Assembly: GCF_026015885.1 (NCBI RefSeq)
Contig: NZ_JAPDUG010000001.1
Coordinates: 1,512,914 to 1,576,913 of the forward strand
Direction: 5' to 3'
Source: Halocynthiibacter sp. SDUM655004
GTDB lineage: Bacteria; Pseudomonadota; Alphaproteobacteria; Rhodobacterales; Rhodobacteraceae
Length of the DNA: 64,000 bases
Of this stretch, positions 38,849-46,292 are shown piece by piece. The stretch's first letter is position 1; each line of letters starts with the position of its first letter. The notes below the pieces were generated by a model, which was not told where the DNA came from, made no database searches, and saw nothing but the letters and a program-made list of their open reading frames with translations. Position numbers and translations under genes: made by a program.

Positions 38849-39025
38849 GAATTTACCCTATCGTTTCCGAATGAGTGCAAAGCCCTCGGCTCTGCAATTA
38901 ATTGATGGGCGGTTTATAAAGGGGTTTCATGCAGAAACAAGCACAAAAGGACGCGTTTTTTCAAGCAAAAACAACGCAGTACAAATAAGGTAAAATAATA
39001 CCCCATTAGTTTTGCCCGAAATTCG

Positions 39026-40420
39026 CTAAATTTCAGGTTCCAATGCATGCTGTTGAAGAATCTCGTTCAGCCGGTGAAGCGCGGCTTTGCCACGCGCATC
39101 GTTACCGGGACGGTTTACCGCGATACGAACCGCATTCGGAGACTCTGCATCAGACAGAGCAAACTCATCAGCAGGCTTCACACGTATCCCCTGCTCACCA
39201 CACACCAGCGCAAACCGAGAGCCACGCCACCCTTGTGGCATCTTGAGCCAAAGGAACGGAGCATCGGGGCGCCATCGAATATCCCATTGACCAAGGATGT
39301 TAACGGCATTCTGCACCCGATCTTCGCAACTCGCGACAACACGTTTTCGAATATCGCTGGCCTCTCCGCTCATGATCAGTGTTTCGCATAGGTCGAGGAT
39401 CGGTTGCGGTAGCCCATAGAAATTGCCTTGCGAGACCTGCCGCGCCATGCGTGAATACTCCGAAGGCGCCACCAAAAAGCCAAACCGCAAACTCGCAGCA
39501 ACGCTTTTGGTAAGCGATCCAATGTACCAAGATTGCTCCGGCAAGATTGCACGATACGCGGGAGCCTGCGGAGCAGCGATCCTGTGGCAATCATCCTCAA
39601 TAATTTGCACCGCATACCGCCGTGCAATTTCTGCGAGCTCTCGTTTGCGAGAATACGGAGTTCGAATTGTGGTTGGGCTATGAACTTCCGCCGCAGTCAG
39701 CAGGACCTGCCCGCCTTGCTGGCGAATGGCTTCTTCGAAGGCATCGGGCCGAATACCCTCCCCATCCATCCGAAGCCCAACTAGCTCGGCCCGCAAAAGC
39801 TGCGCTGCACGGCGCACACCGGGATAGGCCAGTTGCTCCGTCATGATGACCGGTCGAACCCCACGCAGCAGTGCCTGAAGCGCTAGGATTGTGCAGTTCT
39901 GCGCGCCCAGTCCGAGCACGACATTATCCGCCTCAAACCTCCCGACATGATCCTCTCCGATCCAATGGCAAACCGCTTTGCGCGCCGCCGCATCGGACGA
40001 GGACGTCGGATAATCAACATAGGTATCTTCTGCGCGTTTGGCGGCCTCGATCATATGCCGATTGATAATCTTCCCCTGCCCCACATCAGGAACACGGCAC
40101 CCACGAAAATCAATGTGATTGTGGTTGCGAACAATGTTGATCAGGCTGTCTTCCGGCAGATCAGACCGCATAAGCCGCTGCGCAACAAAGGTACCGCGAC
40201 CGACCGCCGCCTCAAGCACACCATCATCCACAAGGATCGAATAGGCCCGCGCAACCGTGCCAGGCGTGATCTGTAGCTGCCAAGCAACCTCTCGCACTGG
40301 GGGGAGCTTTTCGCCGACAGGTAAACGTCCATCAACAACGGCTTCGCGAATAGCTTTGGCCAGCGCGCGATACTTTGGACCTTCCGCTTCGGATAGATCA
40401 GGAAACCAAATTGTATTCAT
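39026..40420 (-). CDS. MocR-family regulator (GntR HTH fused to aminotransferase fold)
   Basis: The 464-residue protein has an N-terminal winged helix (LPPVREVAWQLQITPGTVARAYSILVDDGVLEAAVGRGTFV, about 38-78) and a type-I PLP-dependent aminotransferase domain. The PLP-binding lysine is in YIGSLTKSVAASLRFGF (about 303), with IIEDDCHRI carrying the PLP-ring aspartate. MocR regulators sense amino-acid or vitamin B6 intermediates. Direct repeats of ATTGTATC/T between it and the divergent DUF1127 gene, one spanning its own start codon, are its likely operators and imply autoregulation. Confidence 0.88.
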   Translation of the reverse strand: MNTIWFPDLSEAEGPKYRALAKAIREAVVDGRLPVGEKLPPVREVAWQLQITPGTVARAYSILVDDGVLEAAVGRGTFVAQRLMRSDLPEDSLINIVRNHNHIDFRGCRVPDVGQGKIINRHMIEAAKRAEDTYVDYPTSSSDAAARKAVCHWIGEDHVGRFEADNVVLGLGAQNCTILALQALLRGVRPVIMTEQLAYPGVRRAAQLLRAELVGLRMDGEGIRPDAFEEAIRQQGGQVLLTAAEVHSPTTIRTPYSRKRELAEIARRYAVQIIEDDCHRIAAPQAPAYRAILPEQSWYIGSLTKSVAASLRFGFLVAPSEYSRMARQVSQGNFYGLPQPILDLCETLIMSGEASDIRKRVVASCEDRVQNAVNILGQWDIRWRPDAPFLWLKMPQGWRGSRFALVCGEQGIRVKPADEFALSDAESPNAVRIAVNRPGNDARGKAALHRLNEILQQHALEPEI

Positions 40421-40498
40421 TACAATCTTTCATTAGACACGGTGCATTCGCAATTGTATCAGTATTGAATAGAACAACTTCAGGATTGTATCAATACA
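40410..40498. promoter_or_regulatory. Divergent promoter with three ATTGTATY direct repeats (putative MocR operators)
   Basis: The octamer ATTGTAT(C/T) occurs at 40410-40417, 40453-40460 and 40485-40492, all in the same orientation, with spacings of 43 and 32 bases (about four and three helical turns). The first forms ATTGTA-TTCAT-TACAAT over the regulator's start codon; the third forms TGTAT-CA-ATACA. MocR/GabR/PdxR proteins are known to bind direct repeats of this kind. Assignment to the adjacent regulator is inference. Confidence 0.6.
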
Positions 40499-40513
40499 CA
40501 AAAGGACAGCCCC

Positions 40514-40747
40514 ATGGCTTACTCAACTGCACCCCACGCCCAACCTTTGCATTACTTGCAAAGCCGTAAATCCATCCCCGCACTGGGGCTGATGGCGCTT
40601 CGCGTGGCAGTTGTCCTGACAAAATGGGAACAGCGCCGCCGCACGCGAACAGCCCTTTTACACTTATCTGACCATCACTTAAAGGATATCGGACTCACTC
40701 GTTCGACAGCCCTCAAGGAAACGCGCAAAAAGTTCTGGCAGGATTAG
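40514..40747 (+). CDS. DUF1127-domain small protein
   Basis: The 77-residue basic protein ends in the DUF1127 motif: TKWEQRRRTRTALLHLSDHHLKDIGLTRSTALKETRKKFW. DUF1127 (YjiS-like) small proteins are arginine-rich; in Agrobacterium and Rhodobacter relatives some have been linked to RNA turnover and phosphate or stress responses. AAAGGA lies about 7 bases before the ATG. It is divergent from the MocR regulator and followed by a strong terminator, so it is a single-gene unit likely controlled by that regulator. Confidence 0.85.
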   Translation: MAYSTAPHAQPLHYLQSRKSIPALGLMALRVAVVLTKWEQRRRTRTALLHLSDHHLKDIGLTRSTALKETRKKFWQD

Positions 40748-40772
40748 ACATCCCCTCTTCCAGAACCAAACT

Positions 40773-40798
40773 GACCGGGGTTTTCCCCGGTCTTTTTT
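40773..40798 (+). terminator. Rho-independent terminator of the DUF1127 gene
   Basis: GACCGGGG (40773-40780) pairs perfectly with CCCCGGTC (40785-40792) around a TTTT loop, followed by six T. Confidence 0.93.
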
Positions 40799-40804
40799 GT
40801 ATCA

Positions 40805-41239
40805 TTACCGGTTATCTTCGCGCTTCGGCGGGATCGCATAAGTCAGTGAGGCGCGCGCAACCGGCGCCTCCATACCTTCGGATTGTATCAATACATCTCC
40901 GACCGCCAGAGACTTCCCAAGCTTCAAGATACGCGCCTCGGCAAGCAAATCTTCTCCAGCCACGGGTTTACGCATGAAATCAATATTGGCGTTTGTTGTA
41001 ACAGCGAGCGCTACTGGGCCGATCCTTGCCAAAACCGCCAGATAAATTGCGACATCAGCCAGCGAGAACATCGCAGGACCAGAAACCGTTCCTCCAGGGC
41101 GCAGGTTCCTCTCCGTGATCTTCATACGAACCCGCAACGTCTCTGCGCTAACTTCCTCGACCTCGAAATCCGCAGCGACTTGAGGGAACGCCTCCTGCAG
41201 AAAGTCGTTCAACTCCGCACGATCCATTTTCAATTTCAT
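40805..41239 (-). CDS. PaaI-type hot-dog thioesterase
   Basis: The 144-residue protein matches the PaaI/YiiD thioesterase family: RPGGTVSGPAMFSLADVAIYLAVLARIG carries the hot-dog helix, followed by VTTNANIDFMRKPVAGEDLLAEARILKLGKSLAVGDV. The strict PaaI catalytic Asp position is occupied within GPAMFSLADVA. It hydrolyses an acyl-CoA, and the substrate is unknown. It is divergent from an enoyl-CoA hydratase, which suggests shared acyl-CoA metabolism. It contains the 16-base sequence GGATTGTATCAATACA (40880-40895), identical to the DUF1127 promoter copy. Confidence 0.85.
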   Translation of the reverse strand: MKLKMDRAELNDFLQEAFPQVAADFEVEEVSAETLRVRMKITERNLRPGGTVSGPAMFSLADVAIYLAVLARIGPVALAVTTNANIDFMRKPVAGEDLLAEARILKLGKSLAVGDVLIQSEGMEAPVARASLTYAIPPKREDNR

Positions 41240-41295
41240 TCCTGCCTCCGCACTTCCTGTGCTAGACTTTCCCTGTAAAGAGAAGGAGATGCAAG

Positions 41296-42075
41296 ATGGT
41301 TGGGATTGTTGTTCAAGAAGGCACCGAAGGCGTTGTCACACTTACCATGAGCAGCCCTAAGAACCTTAATGCGTTGTCGGATGAGATGATCGAAGCGCTG
41401 ACGGGGAGCCTCCTGCGTATCGGCAACGACCCTAAAATCCGCGTGGTGATCCTGCGTGGTGAGGGCAAGGCTTTTTGCGCGGGGCACGACCTCAAGCAAA
41501 TGACCGCACGCAAAGAAGAGCGCGGTGACTCCTATTATGCCGATCTGTTTCAGCGCTGCGCCAAAATGGTTCTGACCCTCCGCGACCTGCCCCAACCCGT
41601 AATCGCGCAAGTTCATGGCGTGGCGACGGCGGCGGGCTGTCAGCTTGTGGCCAGTTGTGACCTTGCCGTTGCCGCAGACACCACGCGCTTTGGCGTGAAC
41701 GGTGTGAATATCGGGCTATTTTGCTCAACACCGATGGTCGCGCTTTCAAGGAACATCTCACGCAAGAAAGCGTTTGAGCTGCTAACAACAGGTGAGTTTC
41801 TGACCGCGGCAGAAGCCGAAACGCATGGGCTGATTAACCACGCCGTTCCTGAAGCAGAACTGGCCACCGCGACCAGAGAGCTCGCTGAAAAGATCGCCGC
41901 GAAGCGCGGTGCGGTGGTCAAACTCGGCAAGGAGGCCTTTTACAAGCAGCTCGAACTGCCTCTGGACAAGGCCTATGCCTATACTGGCGATGTGATGGCC
42001 CGCAATCTCGCGCTTGATGACACTCAAGAAGGCATTGCGGCCTTCCTTGAAAAACGTGCGCCGAACTGGGATTAG
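41296..42075 (+). CDS. Enoyl-CoA hydratase/isomerase family protein
   Basis: The 259-residue crotonase-fold protein has the oxyanion-hole segments EGKAFCAGHDLKQM (about 56-69) and VHGVATAAGCQLVASCDLAVAADTTRFG (about 107-134). Typical hydratases have a Glu at AAGGGCELA; here AAGCQLVASCD places Gln-Leu where the first catalytic Glu would be, so the reaction is uncertain and may resemble ECHDC3-like hydratases of unknown substrate. AGAAGGAG lies 8 bases before the ATG. It overlaps the convergent HerA-like gene by four bases. Confidence 0.85.
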   Translation: MVGIVVQEGTEGVVTLTMSSPKNLNALSDEMIEALTGSLLRIGNDPKIRVVILRGEGKAFCAGHDLKQMTARKEERGDSYYADLFQRCAKMVLTLRDLPQPVIAQVHGVATAAGCQLVASCDLAVAADTTRFGVNGVNIGLFCSTPMVALSRNISRKKAFELLTTGEFLTAAEAETHGLINHAVPEAELATATRELAEKIAAKRGAVVKLGKEAFYKQLELPLDKAYAYTGDVMARNLALDDTQEGIAAFLEKRAPNWD

Positions 42076-43631
42076 CGCCCCTTAAACAGACCACCTAGAA
42101 TGCCGCGAACAAGCCGTCGCCCTGTCGTGCCGTTCATCTCTTTAATCACCGCATTGGTCAGTGCGTCTGTCAGGCTCACCTTACGGCTGCGGCTCTGAAC
42201 GGTTTTCGGTGCTTTCGCGGAACTTCGCCCGACGCGTCCGCCGGAATATCTCCGCGCGGTTTTATATTCGCGTTCCATCGGTGCGAGATCATCGAGCCCC
42301 TCCTCGTCTTTCTCTGCTGCCAAAGCGGCTTCATCGGCGCGTTTCGCCAATATTTCATAAGCAGAAGACCGATCCAGAACGGTTTCATATTTCCCTGCAA
42401 CCGGCGACTCTGCAATCACCGCGCGCCGCGCATCTGAATCGAGCGGGCCAAGTTGTGATGATGGCGGGCGGATTAGGGTACGCTCCACAATGCCAGGCAC
42501 GCCCTTTTTCTCGAGCATCGAGGTTACAGCCTCGCCCACACCGACTTCGCGAATGGCTTCTTCGGTCGAGAACCGCGGATTTTCCCGATAGGTCTCCGCA
42601 GCCATACGAAGCGCCTTACGGTCACGTGCCGTAAAGGCCCGCAGCGCGTGTTGGACGCGATTCCCCAATTGTCCAAGAATATCTTCGGGCACGTCATCAG
42701 GGTTTTGCGTAATGAAAAAGACACCAACACCTTTGGATCGGATCAAACGCGCAACCTGCTCTACTTTATCGATCAACGCTTTGCTTGCGCCGTCAAAAAG
42801 CAGGTGTGCCTCATCAAAGAAGAAAACAAGCTTCGGTTTGTCGGGGTCGCCCACTTCTGGAAGCTCCTCAAACAATTCCGACAACAACCAAAGCAGGAAG
42901 GTGGCGTAAAGCGTCGGGGCGCCCATGAGCTTATCTGCCGCAAGAATGTTAATGCGCCCTTCGCCTGTTTCGGTTTGCAGCACGAGGTCGCTAAGGGCGA
43001 GCGCAGGTTCGCCAAACAGTTTTGCTCCACCCTGATTTTCCAGAACCAGCAACCGCCGCTGAATCACACCGATAGATTGGGACGAAATGGTTCCGTAGCG
43101 AAGAGTAAGATTGCCTGAATTCTCTCCCAGCCAAACAAGCAACGCCTGCAGGTCTTTTAGATCAAGAAGCGGTAAACCCTCTTCATCCGCCATCCGAAAC
43201 GCAATATTCAAAACGCCTTCTTGTGCCTCGGTCAATTGCAGCATCCGTGACAACAAGAGTGGCCCCATCTCGGCAACTGTTGTCCGAACGGGGTGACCCT
43301 GCTCGCCAAACAAATCCCAGAACGTCACGGGAAACTTACGATATGAATACGTATCAAATCCAATTTTCGCAGCGCGGCTGGTAAAAGCCTCATGCAATTT
43401 GAAATCCGCACGCCCTGAAGCCGCCAATCCAGAGAGATCGCCCTTCACATCAGACAGAAAGACAGGAACGCCCTCTGCGGCGAATCCTTCAGCGAGGATT
43501 TGGAGCGTCACTGTCTTGCCGGTTCCGGTTGCTCCTGCGATAAGCCCGTGTCGGTTGGCGTATTTCAGTTTCAACCCCTGTGGCAGTGCATACTCTTCTC
43601 CGCCGCCACCGATAAAAATCTCGTCTGTCAT
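42072..43631 (-). CDS. HerA-like/DUF853 P-loop NTPase
   Basis: The 519-residue protein belongs to the HerA-helicase-like DUF853 family: Walker A in GLIAGATGTGKTVTLQ (about 28-43), Walker B in KLVFFFDEAHLLF (about 272-284), the sensor motif FFITQNPDDVPEDILGQLGNRVQHALRAFT, and a basic tail with RSSAKAPKTVQSRSRK. Members are often annotated as helicases but have no settled role. The ATG at 43631 is preferred because GGAG lies five bases upstream; a GTG at 43637 is also in frame. No NurA nuclease gene, the usual HerA partner, is adjacent. Confidence 0.87.
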   Translation of the reverse strand: MTDEIFIGGGGEEYALPQGLKLKYANRHGLIAGATGTGKTVTLQILAEGFAAEGVPVFLSDVKGDLSGLAASGRADFKLHEAFTSRAAKIGFDTYSYRKFPVTFWDLFGEQGHPVRTTVAEMGPLLLSRMLQLTEAQEGVLNIAFRMADEEGLPLLDLKDLQALLVWLGENSGNLTLRYGTISSQSIGVIQRRLLVLENQGGAKLFGEPALALSDLVLQTETGEGRINILAADKLMGAPTLYATFLLWLLSELFEELPEVGDPDKPKLVFFFDEAHLLFDGASKALIDKVEQVARLIRSKGVGVFFITQNPDDVPEDILGQLGNRVQHALRAFTARDRKALRMAAETYRENPRFSTEEAIREVGVGEAVTSMLEKKGVPGIVERTLIRPPSSQLGPLDSDARRAVIAESPVAGKYETVLDRSSAYEILAKRADEAALAAEKDEEGLDDLAPMEREYKTARRYSGGRVGRSSAKAPKTVQSRSRKVSLTDALTNAVIKEMNGTTGRRLVRGILGGLFKGR

Positions 43632-43698
43632 AATCACTCCATGCGCCCAAAATAATTCCGGCTAAGGACAACAATTTATTAACCTCTTTCGCTCAATC

Positions 43699-43786
43699 TA
43701 GGAGGAGTTCAAGCCGTTGTCTTTAGTTGTTTGAACTGATTTCCTCCCTGTTAGACTGGCCGTGCCTTCGTGGCGCGGCCTTTTTT
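43699..43786 (+). ncRNA. Candidate small RNA 1 with anti-Shine-Dalgarno-like stem and terminator
   Basis: This region is non-coding and ends in a good terminator: GGCCGTGCC (43758-43766) with GGCGCGGCC (43772-43780), then six T. No gene on the + strand lies upstream for it to terminate. Before it, GGAGGAGTTCAA (43701-43712) pairs with TTGAACT (43731-43737) and CCTCC (43743-43747), with a 5-base bulge. A CCTCC-containing helix followed by a terminator is a common plan for trans-acting small RNAs. No clear promoter was found, so the 5' end is a guess. Confidence 0.4.
43758..43786 (+). terminator. Terminator without an upstream + strand gene
   Basis: A 9-bp stem with one G-U pair, GGCCGTGCC/GGCGCGGCC, and a UUCGU loop is followed by TTTTTT. 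The HerA-like gene to the left runs the other way, so this terminator implies a short + strand transcript. Confidence 0.8.
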
Positions 43787-43818
43787 CGAAAATTTGAATG
43801 TTTTCACAAACTTCCCTG

Positions 43819-43847
43819 TTGACGCATTTAAAATCACCTCGTAGGTT
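43819..43847 (+). promoter_or_regulatory. Putative sigma-70-type promoter for candidate small RNA 2
   Basis: TTGACG (43819-43824) is separated by 17 bases from TAGGTT (43842-43847). The -35 is close to consensus and the -10 is weak. The predicted transcript would start near 43854 and meet a terminator after about 70 bases. Confidence 0.4.
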
Positions 43848-43853
43848 TTTGAT

Positions 43854-43926
43854 CAATAAGTCGGCCCGTCCGACAGGGAGCAAAAATCAGGAAAAGGGTT
43901 CTGTACTTCAGAGCCCTTTTTCTTTT
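43854..43926 (+). ncRNA. Candidate small RNA 2, or transcription attenuator of ialB
   Basis: The predicted RNA of about 72 bases has a 5' hairpin, GTCGG/CCGAC (43860-43864 with 43870-43874), an A-rich single-stranded middle (AGCAAAAATCAGGAAAA, a possible Hfq site) and a terminator, AAAAGGGTTCTG (43892-43903) with CAGAGCCCTTTT (43909-43920) then T-rich sequence. It lies 170 bases upstream of ialB on the same strand, so premature termination in the ialB leader is an alternative reading. No known riboswitch pattern was recognised. Confidence 0.4.
43892..43926 (+). terminator. Second orphan terminator upstream of ialB
   Basis: A 12-bp stem with one G-U pair and a five-base loop (TACTT) is followed by TCTTTTC. 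It lies about 110 bases beyond the first orphan terminator. Confidence 0.75.
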
Positions 43927-44095
43927 CCAAAACAAAAGCCTGCGAGACATTCCTCGATTACAGGTGCGCGCGGCGAGATCTGTTTCAAGCTTGACAAAAA
44001 TCCGCCGACCACAGGTGAACCTGTGCATGTTTTTCTGACATCGCATTTTATCCATGTTAAATCGGTGCAAATCAATTTAGAGGACGCGAGTACAA

Positions 44096-44716
44096 ATGAA
44101 AAAATTCCTTGGTTCTGTAGCGCTTGTCGCCGGATTGTCTGCGGCTGCACCAATGTTTGCACAGGATGCGGACGCCAATTCCGAAAGCAATGACGCTGCA
44201 GTTGGTTTATCTCAAGGCGAGCCTGTAAATCCGGGCCTTCCAAGCAAAGAAAACGCACAGGTTGGGCAAGAGTACTTGCTTGAATCCCACGGCGATTGGG
44301 ACATCCGCTGCGCGAAAACAGAGAATGGTGTAGACCCTTGCCAGCTCTATCAACTTATCTCGAACGCTGAAGCAGACGTTGCGGAGATTTCGCTCTATCC
44401 GTTGAAAGACGCTGGCCTTGTTGCCGCAGGCGCAACGATCATCACACCGCTTGGCACTATGCTTGAGCAAGGTGTGGTTCTGATCGTAGACGAAAACGAA
44501 GGCCGCCGTTACCCCTACACTTTCTGCTCGAACATTGGGTGTGTTGCGCGCGTTGGCCTGACCAACACAGATATCGAAGGCTTTAAGGAAGGTACTAAAG
44601 GCACTGTGAAACTCGTGCCGGTCCAAGCGCCGAACACCGAAGTTGAAGCCTATATGTCGCTTTCGGGCTTCACAGCGGCCTATACCAAAATTCAGGAAAT
44701 TGCCGCCGCGCAGTAA
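44096..44716 (+). CDS. ialB: Invasion-associated locus B (IalB) family periplasmic protein
   Basis: The 206-residue exported protein has a signal peptide (MKKFLGSVALVAGLSAAAPMFAQ), an acidic linker, and the IalB domain: SHGDWDIRCAKTENGVDPCQLYQLISN with paired cysteines, ATIITPLGTMLEQGVVLIVDE, YPYTFCSNIGCVARVGLT with two further cysteines, and a C-terminal FTAAYTKI. IalB-like proteins are periplasmic in Bartonella and common in free-living alphaproteobacteria, where the role is unknown. Its leader carries the small-RNA/attenuator candidate. Confidence 0.88.
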   Translation: MKKFLGSVALVAGLSAAAPMFAQDADANSESNDAAVGLSQGEPVNPGLPSKENAQVGQEYLLESHGDWDIRCAKTENGVDPCQLYQLISNAEADVAEISLYPLKDAGLVAAGATIITPLGTMLEQGVVLIVDENEGRRYPYTFCSNIGCVARVGLTNTDIEGFKEGTKGTVKLVPVQAPNTEVEAYMSLSGFTAAYTKIQEIAAAQ

Positions 44717-44742
44717 TCATACTGAATTTGCGAAATAGACGA

Positions 44743-44768
44743 AGGCAGCCGAATTGGCTGCCTTTTCC
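44743..44768 (+). terminator. Rho-independent terminator of ialB
   Basis: AAGGCAGCC (44743-44751) pairs with GGCTGCCTT (44756-44764), followed by TTCC. The U tract is short, but the position, 27 bases after the ialB stop, fits. Confidence 0.7.
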
Positions 44769-44787
44769 ATTTGTAGTTTAGCTTTGG

Positions 44788-45996
44788 TTAAATTCGGCTT
44801 AGGGCAAGAACTGCATTCAATCCGCCAAAGGCAAATGCGTTTGACAAGACGTGATCAACCTTTGCCTCGCGCGCCACATTCGGCACCACATTCAGCGCAC
44901 ATTCGGGGTCTTCCTGTTCATACCCAATAGTCGGAGCGATCACCCCGTCTTTTAGAGCCATTACACAGGCCAGAAGTTCAACAGCGCCAGTACCGCCAAT
45001 AAGATGGCCATGCATGGATTTGGTCGAACTGATCATCAAATCATCCGCCGCCGTGCCGAACACATCTGACACGGCTGCGCATTCGGTTTTATCGTTCGCC
45101 GCAGTTCCAGTGCCATGCGCGTTGATATAGCCAACATCCGAAGCATTAAGCTTGGCGTCAGCTAAAGCGCCCGAGATCGCCCGTGCCGCACCTTGTTTGC
45201 TTGGCATAACGATGTCAGCCGCATCAGAAGTCATGGCAAAGCCCGTGACTTCGGCAAGTATCTCTGCACCACGTTTGCGGGCGTGTTCATATTCCTCGAA
45301 CACAAAAACAGCTGCCCCTTCGCCCTGCACCATTCCATTGCGATTGGCAGAGAACGGGCGACAGACATCGCGGCTCATCACGCGCAGGCCTTCCCAAGCT
45401 TTAACGCCACCGAAGCAAAGCATACTTTCGGAGCCACCCGTCAGCATCGCATCAGCCATGCCACAGCGGATCATGTTAAACGCTTGCCCCATGGCATGGT
45501 TCGAACTCGCGCAAGCCGTCGCAACAGTAAAACACGGCCCCATGACGTTATATGTCATAGAGAGATGGCTGGTCGCGGCATTGTTCATGAGTTTTGGCAC
45601 CACGAACGGATGAACGCGGTTTTTGCCCTCTTCATAAACGGTGCGGTAATTCTCGTCTTGGGTGTTCATCCCGCCACCAGCTGTCCCAAGGATCACACCG
45701 GAACGCTGCGCAAGTTCGCCACTGAATTCGATACCCGACTGGGCCATCGCCTCTTTGGCGGCATGCAACGTGAATTGCGTATAGCGGTCATAGAGCGCTA
45801 TTTGCTGGCGATTGAACTGTGACTCGGCGTCAAATCCGGTGACTTGCCCGCCAATTTTGATCGAGAGCCGATCTACATCGCGAAAGTCGAGTTGCTTGAT
45901 TCCACAGGTGGCTTCCCGCATGGCCTCCATGGTTTCAACAGCAGAATGGCCAAGCGCGTTGATCGAGCCCTGCCCCGTAATAACAACACGCTTCAC
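44788..45996 (-). CDS. Beta-ketoacyl-ACP synthase (FabF-like) linked to lpxD
   Basis: The 402-residue condensing enzyme has the thiolase fold with the Cys-His-His triad: the cysteine in TVATACASSNHAMGQAF (about 164), histidine in YINAHGTGTAANDKTE and histidine in STKSMHGHLIGGTGAVE. The terminal SNAFAFGGLNAVL is diagnostic. It elongates acyl chains on an acyl carrier protein. It overlaps the upstream ACP gene by four bases (ATGA) and follows lpxD, so it probably works on a dedicated acyl chain for lipid A rather than in general fatty-acid synthesis. Confidence 0.9.
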   Translation of the reverse strand: MKRVVITGQGSINALGHSAVETMEAMREATCGIKQLDFRDVDRLSIKIGGQVTGFDAESQFNRQQIALYDRYTQFTLHAAKEAMAQSGIEFSGELAQRSGVILGTAGGGMNTQDENYRTVYEEGKNRVHPFVVPKLMNNAATSHLSMTYNVMGPCFTVATACASSNHAMGQAFNMIRCGMADAMLTGGSESMLCFGGVKAWEGLRVMSRDVCRPFSANRNGMVQGEGAAVFVFEEYEHARKRGAEILAEVTGFAMTSDAADIVMPSKQGAARAISGALADAKLNASDVGYINAHGTGTAANDKTECAAVSDVFGTAADDLMISSTKSMHGHLIGGTGAVELLACVMALKDGVIAPTIGYEQEDPECALNVVPNVAREAKVDHVLSNAFAFGGLNAVLALSRI

Positions 45997-46256
45997 GCGG
46001 CTTGCTCTTCCACTAGGCTACGAACGGCGTTCACGATCGAGGCGACAGAGGAGATGTCAAAATCACTCTCGCTCGGATCGTTTGCGTTGAAAGGCACTTG
46101 AATATCAAAGGCTTCTTCGATGGCAAAGATCGATTCAACAAGGCCAAGGCTGTCGATGCCGAGGCTTTCCAGCGTGGCATCCATTGTAACATCCGAAGGC
46201 TCAAGAACGGCCTGCTCGGCAATGATTTCGATGATCTTTTCTTGTACGTCTGGCAT
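45993..46256 (-). CDS. Acyl carrier protein, AcpXL-like
   Basis: The 87-residue acidic protein has the phosphopantetheine serine in LGIDSLGLVESIFAIEEAFDIQVPF (about residue 36). The FAIEEAFDI segment resembles AcpXL of rhizobia, the carrier for very-long-chain hydroxy fatty acids of lipid A, more than the housekeeping AcpP. It is sandwiched between lpxD (36 bases upstream) and the ketosynthase (4-base overlap). The function is inferred from this context. Confidence 0.85.
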   Translation of the reverse strand: MPDVQEKIIEIIAEQAVLEPSDVTMDATLESLGIDSLGLVESIFAIEEAFDIQVPFNANDPSESDFDISSVASIVNAVRSLVEEQAA

Positions 46257-46292
46257 TTCCTGCCCTTTCTTGGGCTCACTCTTGCTGCTGCT

